Assembly (NCBI RefSeq): GCF_019083995.1 | Contig: NZ_JAHRCU010000009.1 | Location: 1 to 64,000 of the forward strand | Reading direction: 5' to 3' | DNA length: 64,000 nt | From: Roseococcus sp. SDR | Lineage (GTDB): Bacteria > Pseudomonadota > Alphaproteobacteria > Acetobacterales > Acetobacteraceae | Shown: one piece after another, positions 38,112 to 48,983 of the stretch | Numbering within the stretch: position 1 is the first letter of the stretch | Layout: the number at the start of each line of letters is the position of its first letter | Translations under genes and position numbers: made by a program | The notes under the pieces: generated by a model | Seen by the model: only the letters and a program-made list of their open reading frames with translations | Told to the model about the DNA's origin: nothing | Databases searched by the model: none

Positions 38112-38112
<1 letters not shown>
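37333..38112 (+). CDS. Unknown ~19-residue repeat protein inside the urease operon
   Basis: A 259-residue, basic, Pro/Gly/Leu-rich protein that I do not recognise. From residue 41 to about 175 it has roughly eight units of about 19 residues, each with a core like GLLxAPGLxPxP (for example at 41, 60, 78, 97, 117, 134, 148 and 167). A Pro/Ala stretch and a C-terminal helical part follow ([24 protein letters not shown]). It overlaps ureB and ureC by one base each, so it is translated with the urease subunits. Standard urease operons have no such gene; an assembly, scaffold or nickel-related role is only a guess. Confidence 0.75.
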
Positions 38113-39821
<1,709 letters not shown>

Positions 39822-39832
39822 GAGAACACCCG

Positions 39833-40390
39833 ATGCACGACATCCTCCCCCGCGCGACGCGCGTCGCACCCCCCGGCAGCTTCACCGCCGATGCCGAGGT
39901 GCGCCTCGATTTCGATGACCGCTACCGCCGGCGCAAGCGCTATGAGACGGCGGGCGGCATCCCCTTCGTGCTCGACCTCGCGGAAGCCCAGGTGCTGCGC
40001 GAGGGCGATGGCCTGATCCTCGATGATGGCCGCGTCATCCTGGTCCGCGCCGCGGAGGAGCCGCTGGTGGAAATCCGCGCGCACAACGCGGCCGAGATGA
40101 TCCGCCTCGCTTGGCATCTCGGCAACCGGCACCTCCCGGCCGAACTGCAGGAACACCGCATCCTGATCCGCGAGGACCATGTCATCGAGCAGATGCTGCG
40201 CGGCCTCGGCGCCCATCTCCAGAAGGTGCGCGCCCCCTTCAACCCCGAGGGCGGCGCCTATGGCGAGCACAACCGCTCCTCGCACCAGCACCATCATGGC
40301 CATGACCACGGCCACCACCACCACCACGGCGATGGTCACCACCATCACCACCATGATGACAACGGGCACCACCACCATCCCGGTGACTGA
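39833..40390 (+). CDS. ureE: Urease accessory protein UreE with His-rich tail
   Basis: UreE is the nickel metallochaperone of the urease assembly complex. The 185-residue protein has the N-terminal peptide-binding domain and the metal-binding domain (LAWHLGNRHLPAEL, then EDHVIEQMLRGLGA). A C-terminal tail from about residue 150 is mostly His with Asp and Gly, the typical nickel store. The ureF start overlaps its last codons. Confidence 0.97.
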   Translation: MHDILPRATRVAPPGSFTADAEVRLDFDDRYRRRKRYETAGGIPFVLDLAEAQVLREGDGLILDDGRVILVRAAEEPLVEIRAHNAAEMIRLAWHLGNRHLPAELQEHRILIREDHVIEQMLRGLGAHLQKVRAPFNPEGGAYGEHNRSSHQHHHGHDHGHHHHHGDGHHHHHHDDNGHHHHPGD

Positions 40391-41105
40391 CGCAGACCTT
40401 TTCCGCCTGATGGCCTGGACCTCGCCCGCCTATCCGGTGGGCGGCTTCAGCTACAGCCACGGCATCGAGATGGCGGTGGAGGAAGGCCGGCTGAAGCGCC
40501 AGGCCGATCTCGTCGCCTATATCGCCGCCGTGCTGCGCCAGGGTGCGGGGCGGGTGGATGCGGTGCTCTTCGCGCAGGCCCATCGCGCCGCTGGCCGCGA
40601 TCGCCCTGAGCTTCTTGGCGAAGGGCGTGAATCGCCGGCCCAGAGTGATGCGGCCCTCGACGAGATCGCCGAACTCGCCTTCGCCTGGCGCGGCACGGCC
40701 GAGACCGCGCTGGAATCCACCCAGCAGGGCGGCAGCTTCGCCAGCGTCACCGTCACCTGCTGGCCCGACGCACGCTTCGCCACCTTCGCCCAGCGGCATC
40801 GCGGCCGCCTCTCCCACGCCGTCGCCTTCGGCGCCGCCGCCGGCATGGCCGGCATGCCGCTCCGCCCCGCCCTCTTCGCCTTCCTGCAGGGCTTCTGCGC
40901 CAATCTCGTCTCGGCCGGCGTGCGCCTCATCCCGCTCGGCCAGACCGACGGGCAGATCGCGACCGCCGCGCTTCTCCCCATCATCTCCGAATGCGCCGAT
41001 GCGGCGCTCATCACCCCGCTGGACGAACTCGGCACGGCGTCCCCGCTGCTCGACATGCTCTCCATGCGTCACGAAACCCAATACACGAGGCTCTTCAGAT
41101 CATGA
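40383..41105 (+). CDS. ureF: Urease accessory protein UreF
   Basis: UreF binds UreD and UreG and gates nickel insertion. The 240-residue protein has [27 protein letters not shown] near the start and a C-terminal [17 protein letters not shown] 40383 gives the family N-terminus, while ATG 40353/40356 would begin inside the ureE His-codon stretch and add about ten residues. The stop overlaps ureG (ATGA). Confidence 0.95.
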   Translation: MTDADLFRLMAWTSPAYPVGGFSYSHGIEMAVEEGRLKRQADLVAYIAAVLRQGAGRVDAVLFAQAHRAAGRDRPELLGEGRESPAQSDAALDEIAELAFAWRGTAETALESTQQGGSFASVTVTCWPDARFATFAQRHRGRLSHAVAFGAAAGMAGMPLRPALFAFLQGFCANLVSAGVRLIPLGQTDGQIATAALLPIISECADAALITPLDELGTASPLLDMLSMRHETQYTRLFRS

Positions 41106-41746
41106 GCAATGGACCCTTCCGCGTCGGCGTCGGCGGCCCTGTCGGTTCGGGCAAGACGGCGCTGGTCGAGCGCCTCTGCCGCCTGCTGCGCCAGACGCAC
41201 GACATCGCCGCCATCACCAATGACATCTACACCAAGGAAGACGCCGAATTCCTGACGCGCGCCGGCGCGCTCGACGCCGACCGCATCATGGGTGTCGAGA
41301 CCGGCGGCTGCCCCCACACCGCGATCCGCGAGGATGCCTCGATCAACCTCGCCGCGGTGGATGACATGTCCGCGCGCTTCCCGAATCTCGAAGTGCTCTT
41401 CATCGAGAGCGGCGGCGACAACCTGGCCGCGACCTTCAGTCCCGAGCTGGCGGACCTCACCATCTACGTCATCGATGTGAGCGCGGGCGACAAGATCCCG
41501 CGCAAGGGCGGCCCCGGCATCACGCGCTCCGACATCCTGGTGATCAACAAGATCGACCTCGCCCCGCTGGTCGGCGCCGACCTCTCCGTGATGGATCGCG
41601 ACGCGCGCCGCATGCGCGGGCAGCGGCCCTTCATCTTCAGCAATCTGAAGATCGACAAGGGTGTGGCCGAGATCGCGGATTTCATCCTGGAGCAGGGCGG
41701 GCTGGCCACGCGCGAATCCCGCCAACTGGTGGGGTCTGGGGCCTGA
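41102..41746 (+). CDS. ureG: Urease accessory GTPase UreG
   Basis: UreG is the SIMIBI-class GTPase that drives nickel delivery. It has 214 residues, with the P-loop [10 protein letters not shown] (11-20), the nickel CPH motif in [13 protein letters not shown], the [16 protein letters not shown] switch region and NKIDLA. The last codons and the TGA stop fall inside a palindromic element (stop in the loop at 41744-41746). Confidence 0.98.
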   Translation: MSNGPFRVGVGGPVGSGKTALVERLCRLLRQTHDIAAITNDIYTKEDAEFLTRAGALDADRIMGVETGGCPHTAIREDASINLAAVDDMSARFPNLEVLFIESGGDNLAATFSPELADLTIYVIDVSAGDKIPRKGGPGITRSDILVINKIDLAPLVGADLSVMDRDARRMRGQRPFIFSNLKIDKGVAEIADFILEQGGLATRESRQLVGSGA

Positions 41747-41773
41747 GGCCCCAGCCGCCGGAGGCCCTTTTTG
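41731..41773 (+). terminator. GGGGTC-type palindromic terminator of the urease operon
   Basis: CTGGGGCC (41736-41743) pairs with GGCCCCAG (41747-41754) around a TGA loop that is the ureG stop. GCCGCCGGAGGCC then leads into CTTTTTG. The same core stem occurs in inverted orientation at 57552-57571. It also serves the convergent MFS gene. Confidence 0.75.
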
Positions 41774-41774
41774 C

Positions 41775-43091
41775 TTATCGTCTGGCCAGGCTCAGCACGC
41801 CCGCCAGGACCGCCAGCACCGCCCCGCAGTAAAACCCCATCCACGGCCCCGCCAGGGTGAAGCAGGCGGCCGCCGTCGTCGCCCCCAGGCTTTGCCCCAG
41901 CACGCGCGCCGTGGCCTGCATGCCACCCGCGCTGCCCGCGCGGTGGCGCGGCGCGCTGGAGAGGATCGCGCGGTTGTTCGGCGCCTGGAAGCAGCCGAAG
42001 CCCACCCCCGCCAGCAGCAGCGCGCCGCAGACCCAGAGGCTGGCCGGAATGCTCCCCAGCAGGATCAAGGCCAGCGCCAGCACGCCGCCACCCGCCGCGA
42101 CGGGCAGGGCCGAGGCCGTGCGATCCGCGAAGCGTCCGGCGATGGGCGCCAGCAACCCGACCGCGATCGGATAGGGCGTGATGATCAGCCCGATCTGCAC
42201 CGGCGTGAATCCCGCCGCCGAGAGGTGGAAGGGCATGGAAATGACCGTCACCATATGCGCCGCGAACATGCAGATGGAGGCGGCGATCGCCAGCCGCACC
42301 GTACGGATGCGCAAGAGGTCCAGCGGCAGCAGCGGCACGGCGCGCGCCATCTCCCGACGGATCAGCAGCGCGCCGGTGAAGATGCCCAGCGCCAGCGCGA
42401 CGAAGCCCGGCACCGGCCAATGCAGGATGAGATCGAGCCCGAGGAAGACCAGCCCGAAGGCGGCCACGTTCATCGCCGCCGCGCCGAGGTCGAAGGCGCG
42501 CGCCTGGGGCGGCACGTCGGGCAGCACGCGCGCGCCGAAGATCAGCGCGGCCAATCCCACGGGAAGGTGCACCAGGAACACCGCCGGCCAATTCGCCACC
42601 GCCAGCACGGCCGCTCCCAGCGAAGGGCCGGTCGCCGAGCACAGCGCCACCACCATGGCGTTGAAGCCGATGGCGCGGCCCAGCTGCGCGATGGGATAGG
42701 TGTGGCGCACCAGCCCCGACATCAGGCTCATCACCGCCGCGCCGCCCAGCCCCTGCGCGATGCGCGCGGCCAGCAGCGCCTCGAAGCTCGGCGCCAGCGC
42801 GGAGCACAGCGCGGCCAGGAGAAACAGCGCCAGCCCGGCATTCCAGACGCGCTTGAACCCCGCAATCTCGCCCAGCGCCGCGAAGGGGATGAGCGTGCCG
42901 ACGACGGTGATCTGGTAGGCATTCACCACCCAGACCGATTCCGCCGGCGTCAGCCCGAGGTCCCGCGCCGCCGAGGGCAGCGCGATATTGACCATCGCGG
43001 CATCGAGCACGGTGAGCGCGATCCCCGCCGCGATGCAGGCGGCGGCGCGGGTGCGTCTGGGTTCGGGAAGGCCGTCCGCCTCGGCGTTCAC
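41775..43091 (-). CDS. MFS transporter, DHA2-like
   Basis: A 438-residue major facilitator protein related to EmrB/QacA drug exporters. The opening (LTVLDAAMVNIALPSAARDLGLTPAESVWVVNAYQI) and the motif C region GLGGAAVMSLMSGLVRHTYP are typical. Its start overlaps the nitrile hydratase alpha gene by four bases (ATGA), so it may export a substrate or product of that enzyme. Confidence 0.9.
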   Translation of the reverse strand: MNAEADGLPEPRRTRAAACIAAGIALTVLDAAMVNIALPSAARDLGLTPAESVWVVNAYQITVVGTLIPFAALGEIAGFKRVWNAGLALFLLAALCSALAPSFEALLAARIAQGLGGAAVMSLMSGLVRHTYPIAQLGRAIGFNAMVVALCSATGPSLGAAVLAVANWPAVFLVHLPVGLAALIFGARVLPDVPPQARAFDLGAAAMNVAAFGLVFLGLDLILHWPVPGFVALALGIFTGALLIRREMARAVPLLPLDLLRIRTVRLAIAASICMFAAHMVTVISMPFHLSAAGFTPVQIGLIITPYPIAVGLLAPIAGRFADRTASALPVAAGGGVLALALILLGSIPASLWVCGALLLAGVGFGCFQAPNNRAILSSAPRHRAGSAGGMQATARVLGQSLGATTAAACFTLAGPWMGFYCGAVLAVLAGVLSLARR

Positions 43092-43696
43092 GCCGCGTGC
43101 GAGACCTTCCGCGCGGCCTGCGGCAGCGATACGCCGACCAGATGGTCGCGCGAGACGATGGCGGTCAGCTCATCCTCGCTCCAGCCCTCGGTGCCGGGCG
43201 GCCGCATCGGCAGCACCATCCAGCGGAAATCCGCCGTGCTGTCCACCACGCGCACCTGGATGCCGGCCGGCAGCACCGTGCCGAATTCGGCCAGCACCGC
43301 GCGGGGTTCACGCACGGCGCGCGAGCGATAGGCGGCCGATTTGTACCAATGCGGCGGATAGCCGATCACCGCGCGCGGGTAGCAGGAGCAGAGCGTGCAG
43401 ACGACCAGGTGATGCACGCTCTCCGTGTCTTCCAGCACGCCGAGCGGCGGGTTGCCCTTCATCGAGACGCCCATGGCCTCGGCCGCGGCCGTGCCGTCGC
43501 GCAGCAGGAATGCGCGCCACTCCGGGTCGATCCAGGCGCGGGCCACCATGCGGGCGCCGGTCTCGGGATTCGCGCGCTCGGCGATGGTCCGGCGCAGCGC
43601 AATCTCCTCCTCGGTCACGATCCCGCGCGACTTCAGCGCGGCGACCAGCTTTTCCAGGAGGGCGACGCTTTCCGGGCGTGCTTCGTAGCCGGCCAT
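43088..43696 (-). CDS. Nitrile hydratase alpha / thiocyanate hydrolase gamma-type subunit
   Basis: A 202-residue metal-binding subunit. The claw motif VCTLCSC (Cys100, Cys103, Ser104, Cys105) has Thr in the second position, the cobalt-type pattern, and is followed by YPRAVIGYPPHWYKSAAYRSRAVREPRAVL. In this family two of the cysteines are oxidised to sulfinic and sulfenic acid and bind Co(III). The enzyme hydrates a nitrile to an amide or splits thiocyanate. It comes third after two short beta-like subunits, as in scnBAC. Confidence 0.9.
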   Translation of the reverse strand: MAGYEARPESVALLEKLVAALKSRGIVTEEEIALRRTIAERANPETGARMVARAWIDPEWRAFLLRDGTAAAEAMGVSMKGNPPLGVLEDTESVHHLVVCTLCSCYPRAVIGYPPHWYKSAAYRSRAVREPRAVLAEFGTVLPAGIQVRVVDSTADFRWMVLPMRPPGTEGWSEDELTAIVSRDHLVGVSLPQAARKVSHAA

Positions 43697-43698
43697 GA

Positions 43699-44010
43699 TT
43701 ACGCCTCCTCCAGCCAGTGTTCGAACAATTCGATCAGCAGCGTGTCGCCGGGCTCGCCCTCGTTCCAGACGGGCGGCTGGTCGAACAGCACATGGTACAG
43801 CACGCGCGGCTCGGCCGGGCGGTTGAAGGCGATGTCCTCGGGGTTGGGGAAGGTGCCCAGCGCCCGCGTCACCGTGCCCAGGCGGCCGCGCACATAATGC
43901 GGCGTGCGCAGGTGCAGCCGCGCGATGCGCTCCGGCCGCGCATCCTTCACCCGCACGCGCTGCCCGGCCTTGAAGCGGGCGGCCGCGATGTCACCCACGC
44001 CGGTGCTCAC
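43699..44010 (-). CDS. Nitrile hydratase beta C-terminal half / thiocyanate hydrolase alpha-type subunit
   Basis: A 103-residue SH3-like beta-barrel protein matching the C-terminal half of nitrile hydratase beta (AGQRVRVKDARPERIARLHLRTPHYVRGRLGTV, then LFDQPPVWNEGEPGDTLLIELFEHWLEEA). GTG 44010 overlaps the stop of the upstream gene (GTGA). In ordinary nitrile hydratase this is fused to the N-terminal half, but here the two are separate genes. Confidence 0.88.
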   Translation of the reverse strand: MSTGVGDIAAARFKAGQRVRVKDARPERIARLHLRTPHYVRGRLGTVTRALGTFPNPEDIAFNRPAEPRVLYHVLFDQPPVWNEGEPGDTLLIELFEHWLEEA

Positions 44011-44303
44011 TGCAGTTCCTCCCAGCTCACCGCGCCCTTGGCGAGCATGACGGCGGCGATCGCCCGCAGCCATTTCTCGTAATAGGTCAGGCCGAAATAC
44101 TCGGCCTCGGGCAGGCTTTCGATGTTCAGGCGCTGCTCATCGGTGGTCAGCAGGCCCTTCTCGCGCAGCACCACGCGGAGCGCGTCCACGCGCTTGCCGA
44201 AATCATCGGGCGGGCCGTCGGCATCGGGCTCGACGGGGGTGCAGCGGAAGCGGGGATTGCCGCCCAGGTCGTGCTGGGCCGGCGCGGGTGCGGGCGTGTC
44301 CAT
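44007..44303 (-). CDS. Nitrile hydratase beta N-terminal half / thiocyanate hydrolase beta-type subunit
   Basis: A 98-residue protein with the beta-subunit N-terminal helical motif LPEAEYFGLTYYEKWLRAIAAVMLAKG. It is the first gene of the three-gene unit and overlaps the second by four bases. It could also be called a nitrile hydratase accessory or activator-like protein, but its position and the missing N-terminus in the next gene favour a structural subunit. Confidence 0.82.
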   Translation of the reverse strand: MDTPAPAPAQHDLGGNPRFRCTPVEPDADGPPDDFGKRVDALRVVLREKGLLTTDEQRLNIESLPEAEYFGLTYYEKWLRAIAAVMLAKGAVSWEELQ

Positions 44304-44395
44304 GTCCCCAGCCTAAGCCTGCCTGCCACGCCCTCGCAACCGGCTCGGCGCGCCGTCTTCACCGGTTCGTAAGCCTGCCCCGGCATATTCCGGCC

Positions 44396-45037
44396 ATGAC
44401 GCCCCGCTTCCCCTCCGCCGGCGCGCTGCCCGAGCGCCTGGCGCTGGCCACCCGCCCCGATGCGCCCCTGCTGTTGCTGGCGGCGGATGAGGCCGCCCCG
44501 GTGCGGCTCGCCGTCGCCGCCAACCCGCATGCGCCCGCCCTCGCCGATGCCCTGCTGGCGCGCGACCCGGTGGCCGAGATCCGCGCACGGCTCGCCCGCA
44601 AGCTCGCCTGGCACGCGGCGGAGCTGGCCCGGATGGACTGGAGCCGGCTGCGGCAACTCGCGGGCGACGGATCGCCCCAGGTGCGCCACGCGGTGGCCGA
44701 TACCCTGGCCGACCTGCACGACGCCCCGCATGACCTGGTCCTCGCCCTCGCACGCGACGCCGAACCCAGCGTGAGCGAACCACTGATCCGCCTCTCGCGC
44801 GTGCTGACCGAGGATGACCTGATCGCCCTCGTCCAGGCGCCACCCGGGGCGGAGGCCCGGCAATCCGTCGCGCGGCGGCTGAACGTCCCGGAAGCTGTGG
44901 CGGCAGCCATCCTGCGCAGCGGTGATCCGGTGGCCATGGCCGCGCTCCGTCGCAACCCCACGGCGCGCCTGCCGGACATGCGGGGGCATGGACCAATCGC
45001 GCCAAAGGTCGGTGTCATCGAAGCTTCACAAATCTGA
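44396..45037 (+). CDS. DUF2336-like helical repeat protein
   Basis: A 213-residue alpha-helical repeat protein. HEAT-like units such as AADEAAPVRLAVAANPHAP and LARDAEPSVSEPLIRLSRVLTEDDLIALV match the style of DUF2336 proteins common in alphaproteobacteria. The function is unknown. A possible Pho box for pstS lies in its last codons. Confidence 0.7.
   Translation: MTPRFPSAGALPERLALATRPDAPLLLLAADEAAPVRLAVAANPHAPALADALLARDPVAEIRARLARKLAWHAAELARMDWSRLRQLAGDGSPQVRHAVADTLADLHDAPHDLVLALARDAEPSVSEPLIRLSRVLTEDDLIALVQAPPGAEARQSVARRLNVPEAVAAAILRSGDPVAMAALRRNPTARLPDMRGHGPIAPKVGVIEASQI
45012..45029 (+). promoter_or_regulatory. Possible degenerate Pho box upstream of pstS
   Basis: GTGTCATCGAAGCTTCAC resembles the PhoB-binding pattern of two CTGTCA-type half sites 11 bp apart: the first half matches well, the second only in TCAC. 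It lies about 100 bp upstream of pstS, in the 3' end of the DUF2336-like gene. Confidence 0.35.
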
Positions 45038-45125
45038 AACACCAGCGTCTCCCCGGCCGCCTACCCCTCCGCCCGCTGAGACGCGGGCCGAGCCCCGCGG
45101 ATGCCCGATCAAAACGGAGACTCTT

Positions 45126-46169
45126 GTGAACCGACGCTCCCTCCTGGCCCTGCCCGCCCTTCTGCCGCTGCTGCCCCGCACGGGCTTCGCGCAGCAGGCC
45201 ACCATCACCGGTGCCGGCGCCACCTTCCCCCGCCCCGTCTATGAGCGCTGGGGCCAGGCCGCCCGCGAGGGCGTGGGCGTGACCCTCAACTACCAGTCCA
45301 TCGGCTCGGGCGGCGGCATCAATCAGATCACCAACCGCACCGTGGATTTCGGCGCGACCGACGCGCCCCTCTCCGAGGCCCAGCTGCGCGAGCGCAACCT
45401 GATCCAGTTCCCGACGGTGATGGGCTCGGTCGTTCTCATCGTGAACCTGCCCGGCGTGGCCGACAACGCGCTGAAGCTCTCGCCCGAGGTGATCACCGAC
45501 ATCTTCCTGGGCCGCATCACCCGCTGGAACGACCCCCGCCTGGTCGAGCTGAACCGCGACATCCGGATGCCGAACCTGCCCGTCTCGCCCGCCTATCGCG
45601 CGGATGCCTCCGGCACCACCTTCGTCTTCACCACCTATCTCTCCCGCGTGTCCGAGGCCTGGAAGAATGGCCCGGGGGCCGCGACCAGCGTGCAATGGCC
45701 GGTCGGCAACGGCGCGCGCGGCAATGAGGGCGTCTCCAACGCCGTGCGCAACACGCCGGGCGCCATCGGCTATACCGAGAACGCCTATGCCACCGTGAAC
45801 CGCCTGATCACCACGCAGATCCGCAACAAGGCCGGCAACTTCATCGTGCCCGCCATGCCGAGCTTCCAGGCCGCTGCCGCCGCGGCCGACTGGAACCGCC
45901 CCGGCTTCGCGGCCGACATGGTGGACCTGCCGGGCGCCGATGTCTGGCCCATCGTCTCGCCCACCTTCATCCTGCTGCCGACCAACCCGGTGGCGGAGCG
46001 CGTGGCGGGCAGCCGCAACACCATGCGCTTCTTCGACTGGGCCTTCCGGAACGGCGCCGACGCCGCCCGCCGCCTGGAATATATCGCGCTCCCCGAAGCG
46101 GTGCACACCGCCATCCGCACCAGCTGGGGCCAGGTGCGCGACCCGGCCGGTGCGGCTATCTGGAGCTGA
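45126..46169 (+). CDS. pstS: Phosphate ABC transporter substrate-binding protein
   Basis: A 347-residue periplasmic phosphate-binding protein. GTG 45126, preceded by CGGAGA, opens a signal peptide (NRRSLLALPALLPLLPRTGFAQQ). The mature protein has TGAGATFPRPVYERW, YQSIGSGGGINQI, and RADASGTTFVFTTYLS, the phosphate-binding segments. It heads pstSCAB-phoU-phoB. Confidence 0.97.
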   Translation: MNRRSLLALPALLPLLPRTGFAQQATITGAGATFPRPVYERWGQAAREGVGVTLNYQSIGSGGGINQITNRTVDFGATDAPLSEAQLRERNLIQFPTVMGSVVLIVNLPGVADNALKLSPEVITDIFLGRITRWNDPRLVELNRDIRMPNLPVSPAYRADASGTTFVFTTYLSRVSEAWKNGPGAATSVQWPVGNGARGNEGVSNAVRNTPGAIGYTENAYATVNRLITTQIRNKAGNFIVPAMPSFQAAAAAADWNRPGFAADMVDLPGADVWPIVSPTFILLPTNPVAERVAGSRNTMRFFDWAFRNGADAARRLEYIALPEAVHTAIRTSWGQVRDPAGAAIWS

Positions 46170-46229
46170 CGTCTCAAGGGGGCGGCCATCCGCCCCCTTC
46201 CTGTTTCCGCTGAAGGACGAGGTTCCGGC

Positions 46230-47195
46230 GTGTCGCAATCCATCACCCCCCTCGCCAAGCCGCGCGGCTCCAGCGGGGCGCTCGGGGACAAGCTCTTCGA
46301 ATGGCTCTGCCGCGGCGCCGGCCTGCTGGTCCTCGCCCTGCTCGGCGCCATCATCCTGACGCTCTTCATCGGCGGGCTGCCGGCCTTCCGGGAATTCGGC
46401 CTGCAATTCCTCTGGTCCACCGCCTGGCAGCCGGTCGAGGGGCGCGAGAATTACGGCGCGCTGGTGCCGGTGCTGGGCACCATCGTCACCTCCATCCTCG
46501 CCATCCTCATCGCCGTGCCCGCCGCCTTCGGCATCGCCTTCTACCTGACCGAGCTGGCGCCGCCCTGGCTGCGCCAGCCCGTCGGCACCGCCATCGAGCT
46601 GCTGGCCGCCATCCCCTCCATCATCTTCGGCATGTGGGGCCTCTTCGTCCTGGTGCCGATCATCCAAAACTGGATCCAGCTCCCCTTCGGCGAGGCGCTG
46701 AGCGCCCTGCCGGTGATCGGCGCCATCTTCGACAGCAACAACTTCGCCGGCACCTCGGTCTTCGCCGCCTCCATCGTGCTGGCGATCATGATCCTGCCCT
46801 TCATCGCCGCCACGATGCGCGACGTCTTCCTCCAGGTCCCGCCGGTCTACAAGGAAAGCGCCTATGGCCTGGGGGCCACGCGCTGGGAGGTGATGCGCGG
46901 CGTGGTGATCCCCTACACCCGCGTCTCCGTCGTGGGCGGCATCATGCTGGGCCTGGGCCGCGCGCTGGGCGAGACCATGGCCGTCACCTTCGTCATCGGC
47001 AACGCCAACCGCATCTTCACCTCGATCTTCGATCCCTCCACCACCATCGCCTCGGTGGTCGCGATGGAATTCCCGGAGAGCCTGATGGGCAGCCTCAAGC
47101 AGTCCTCGCTGCTGGCGCTAGGTTTCCTCCTCTTCGTCATCTCCTTCATCGTGCTGGCCACCTCGCGCTGGCTGCTGCGCTCGCGGCTGAAGTGA
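46230..47195 (+). CDS. pstC: Phosphate ABC transporter permease PstC
   Basis: A 321-residue inner-membrane permease with six helices. FLTELAPPWLRQPVGTAIELLAAIPSI and the EAA loop YKESAYGLGATRWEVMRGVVIPY contact PstB. GTG 46230 is the start, consistent with the 60-bp leader after pstS. Confidence 0.97.
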   Translation: MSQSITPLAKPRGSSGALGDKLFEWLCRGAGLLVLALLGAIILTLFIGGLPAFREFGLQFLWSTAWQPVEGRENYGALVPVLGTIVTSILAILIAVPAAFGIAFYLTELAPPWLRQPVGTAIELLAAIPSIIFGMWGLFVLVPIIQNWIQLPFGEALSALPVIGAIFDSNNFAGTSVFAASIVLAIMILPFIAATMRDVFLQVPPVYKESAYGLGATRWEVMRGVVIPYTRVSVVGGIMLGLGRALGETMAVTFVIGNANRIFTSIFDPSTTIASVVAMEFPESLMGSLKQSSLLALGFLLFVISFIVLATSRWLLRSRLK

Positions 47196-47205
47196 GGAGC
47201 GCGCC

Positions 47206-48114
47206 ATGAGCACCACGACCTTCAATCCCGCCAGCGCACCCGCCAAGAACATGTCGGTCGCTCGCGCGCTCGGCCGCCGCCGCCGCCTGGTGGACCGGAC
47301 GATCCAATACGCCTGCGTCGCCGCCACGGTGATAGGGCTGATCTTCCTGGCCTCCATCCTCGTCACGCTCTTCCTGCGCGGCTTCGCCGCCCTGGACTGG
47401 ACGGTGCTGACCAAGGCCTTCGAACCCACCACCTATGGCGATGACACGGCCCCCCGCGGCGGCCTCTCGCACGCCATCGTCGGCACGCTGATCCAGACGA
47501 CCCTGGCGACCCTGATCGGCACGCCCATCGGCCTGCTGGTCGGCACCTACCTCGCCGAATATGCGCGTGGCTCGAAGCTGGGCGAGGCGGTGCGCTTCGT
47601 CTCGGACGTGCTGCTTTCCGCCCCCTCCATCCTGATCGGCCTCTTCATCTACCAGCTCGTCGTGCTGCCGATGGGCGGCTTCTCGGGCTTCGCCGGCACG
47701 CTGGCGCTGGCCGTCATCGTCATCCCCGTCGTGGTGCGGACGACGGAAGACATGCTGCAGCTCATCCCCAACACGCTGCGTGAGGCGGTGGTGGCGCTCG
47801 GTGCCCCCAAGTGGAAAATGGTGGTCCTGGTCTGCTGGCGCGCGGCCGTCTCCGGCATCGTCACCGGCATCCTGCTCGCCTTCGCCCGCATCGCGGGCGA
47901 GACGGCGCCGCTGCTGCTCACCAGCTTCGGCAACAATGTGATGAGCACGGATCTCTCGACCGCCATGGCGAGCCTGCCGGTCGCCATCTACCAGCAAGCC
48001 AATTCCGGCTTCCCCGACCTGATCAGCATCGCCTGGGCGGGCGCGCTGCTCGTCACCCTCGGCGTTCTCGCCGTCAACATCATCGCGCGGGTTCTGCTCC
48101 GCAAGCGCAAGTAG
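47206..48114 (+). CDS. pstA: Phosphate ABC transporter permease PstA
   Basis: A 302-residue partner permease. It contains VGTYLAEYARGSKLGEAVRFVSDVLLSAPSI and the EAA loop LREAVVALGAPKWKMVVLV. It begins 10 bp after pstC, with GAGGAG before the ATG. Confidence 0.97.
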   Translation: MSTTTFNPASAPAKNMSVARALGRRRRLVDRTIQYACVAATVIGLIFLASILVTLFLRGFAALDWTVLTKAFEPTTYGDDTAPRGGLSHAIVGTLIQTTLATLIGTPIGLLVGTYLAEYARGSKLGEAVRFVSDVLLSAPSILIGLFIYQLVVLPMGGFSGFAGTLALAVIVIPVVVRTTEDMLQLIPNTLREAVVALGAPKWKMVVLVCWRAAVSGIVTGILLAFARIAGETAPLLLTSFGNNVMSTDLSTAMASLPVAIYQQANSGFPDLISIAWAGALLVTLGVLAVNIIARVLLRKRK

Positions 48115-48129
48115 AGTGAGGGCATCGCC

Positions 48130-48972
<843 letters not shown>

Positions 48973-48983
48973 GGAGCAGTCAG

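Noticed and set aside
40279-40380. CRISPR-like or satellite repeat in the CAC/CAT-rich stretch
   Set aside because: The repetition is His codons of the UreE nickel-binding tail, without spacers of constant length.
43699-44303. Frameshifted single nitrile hydratase beta gene
   Set aside because: The two halves have separate starts, a clean GTGA overlap and the same gene order as three-subunit enzymes, so a true split is more likely than an error.
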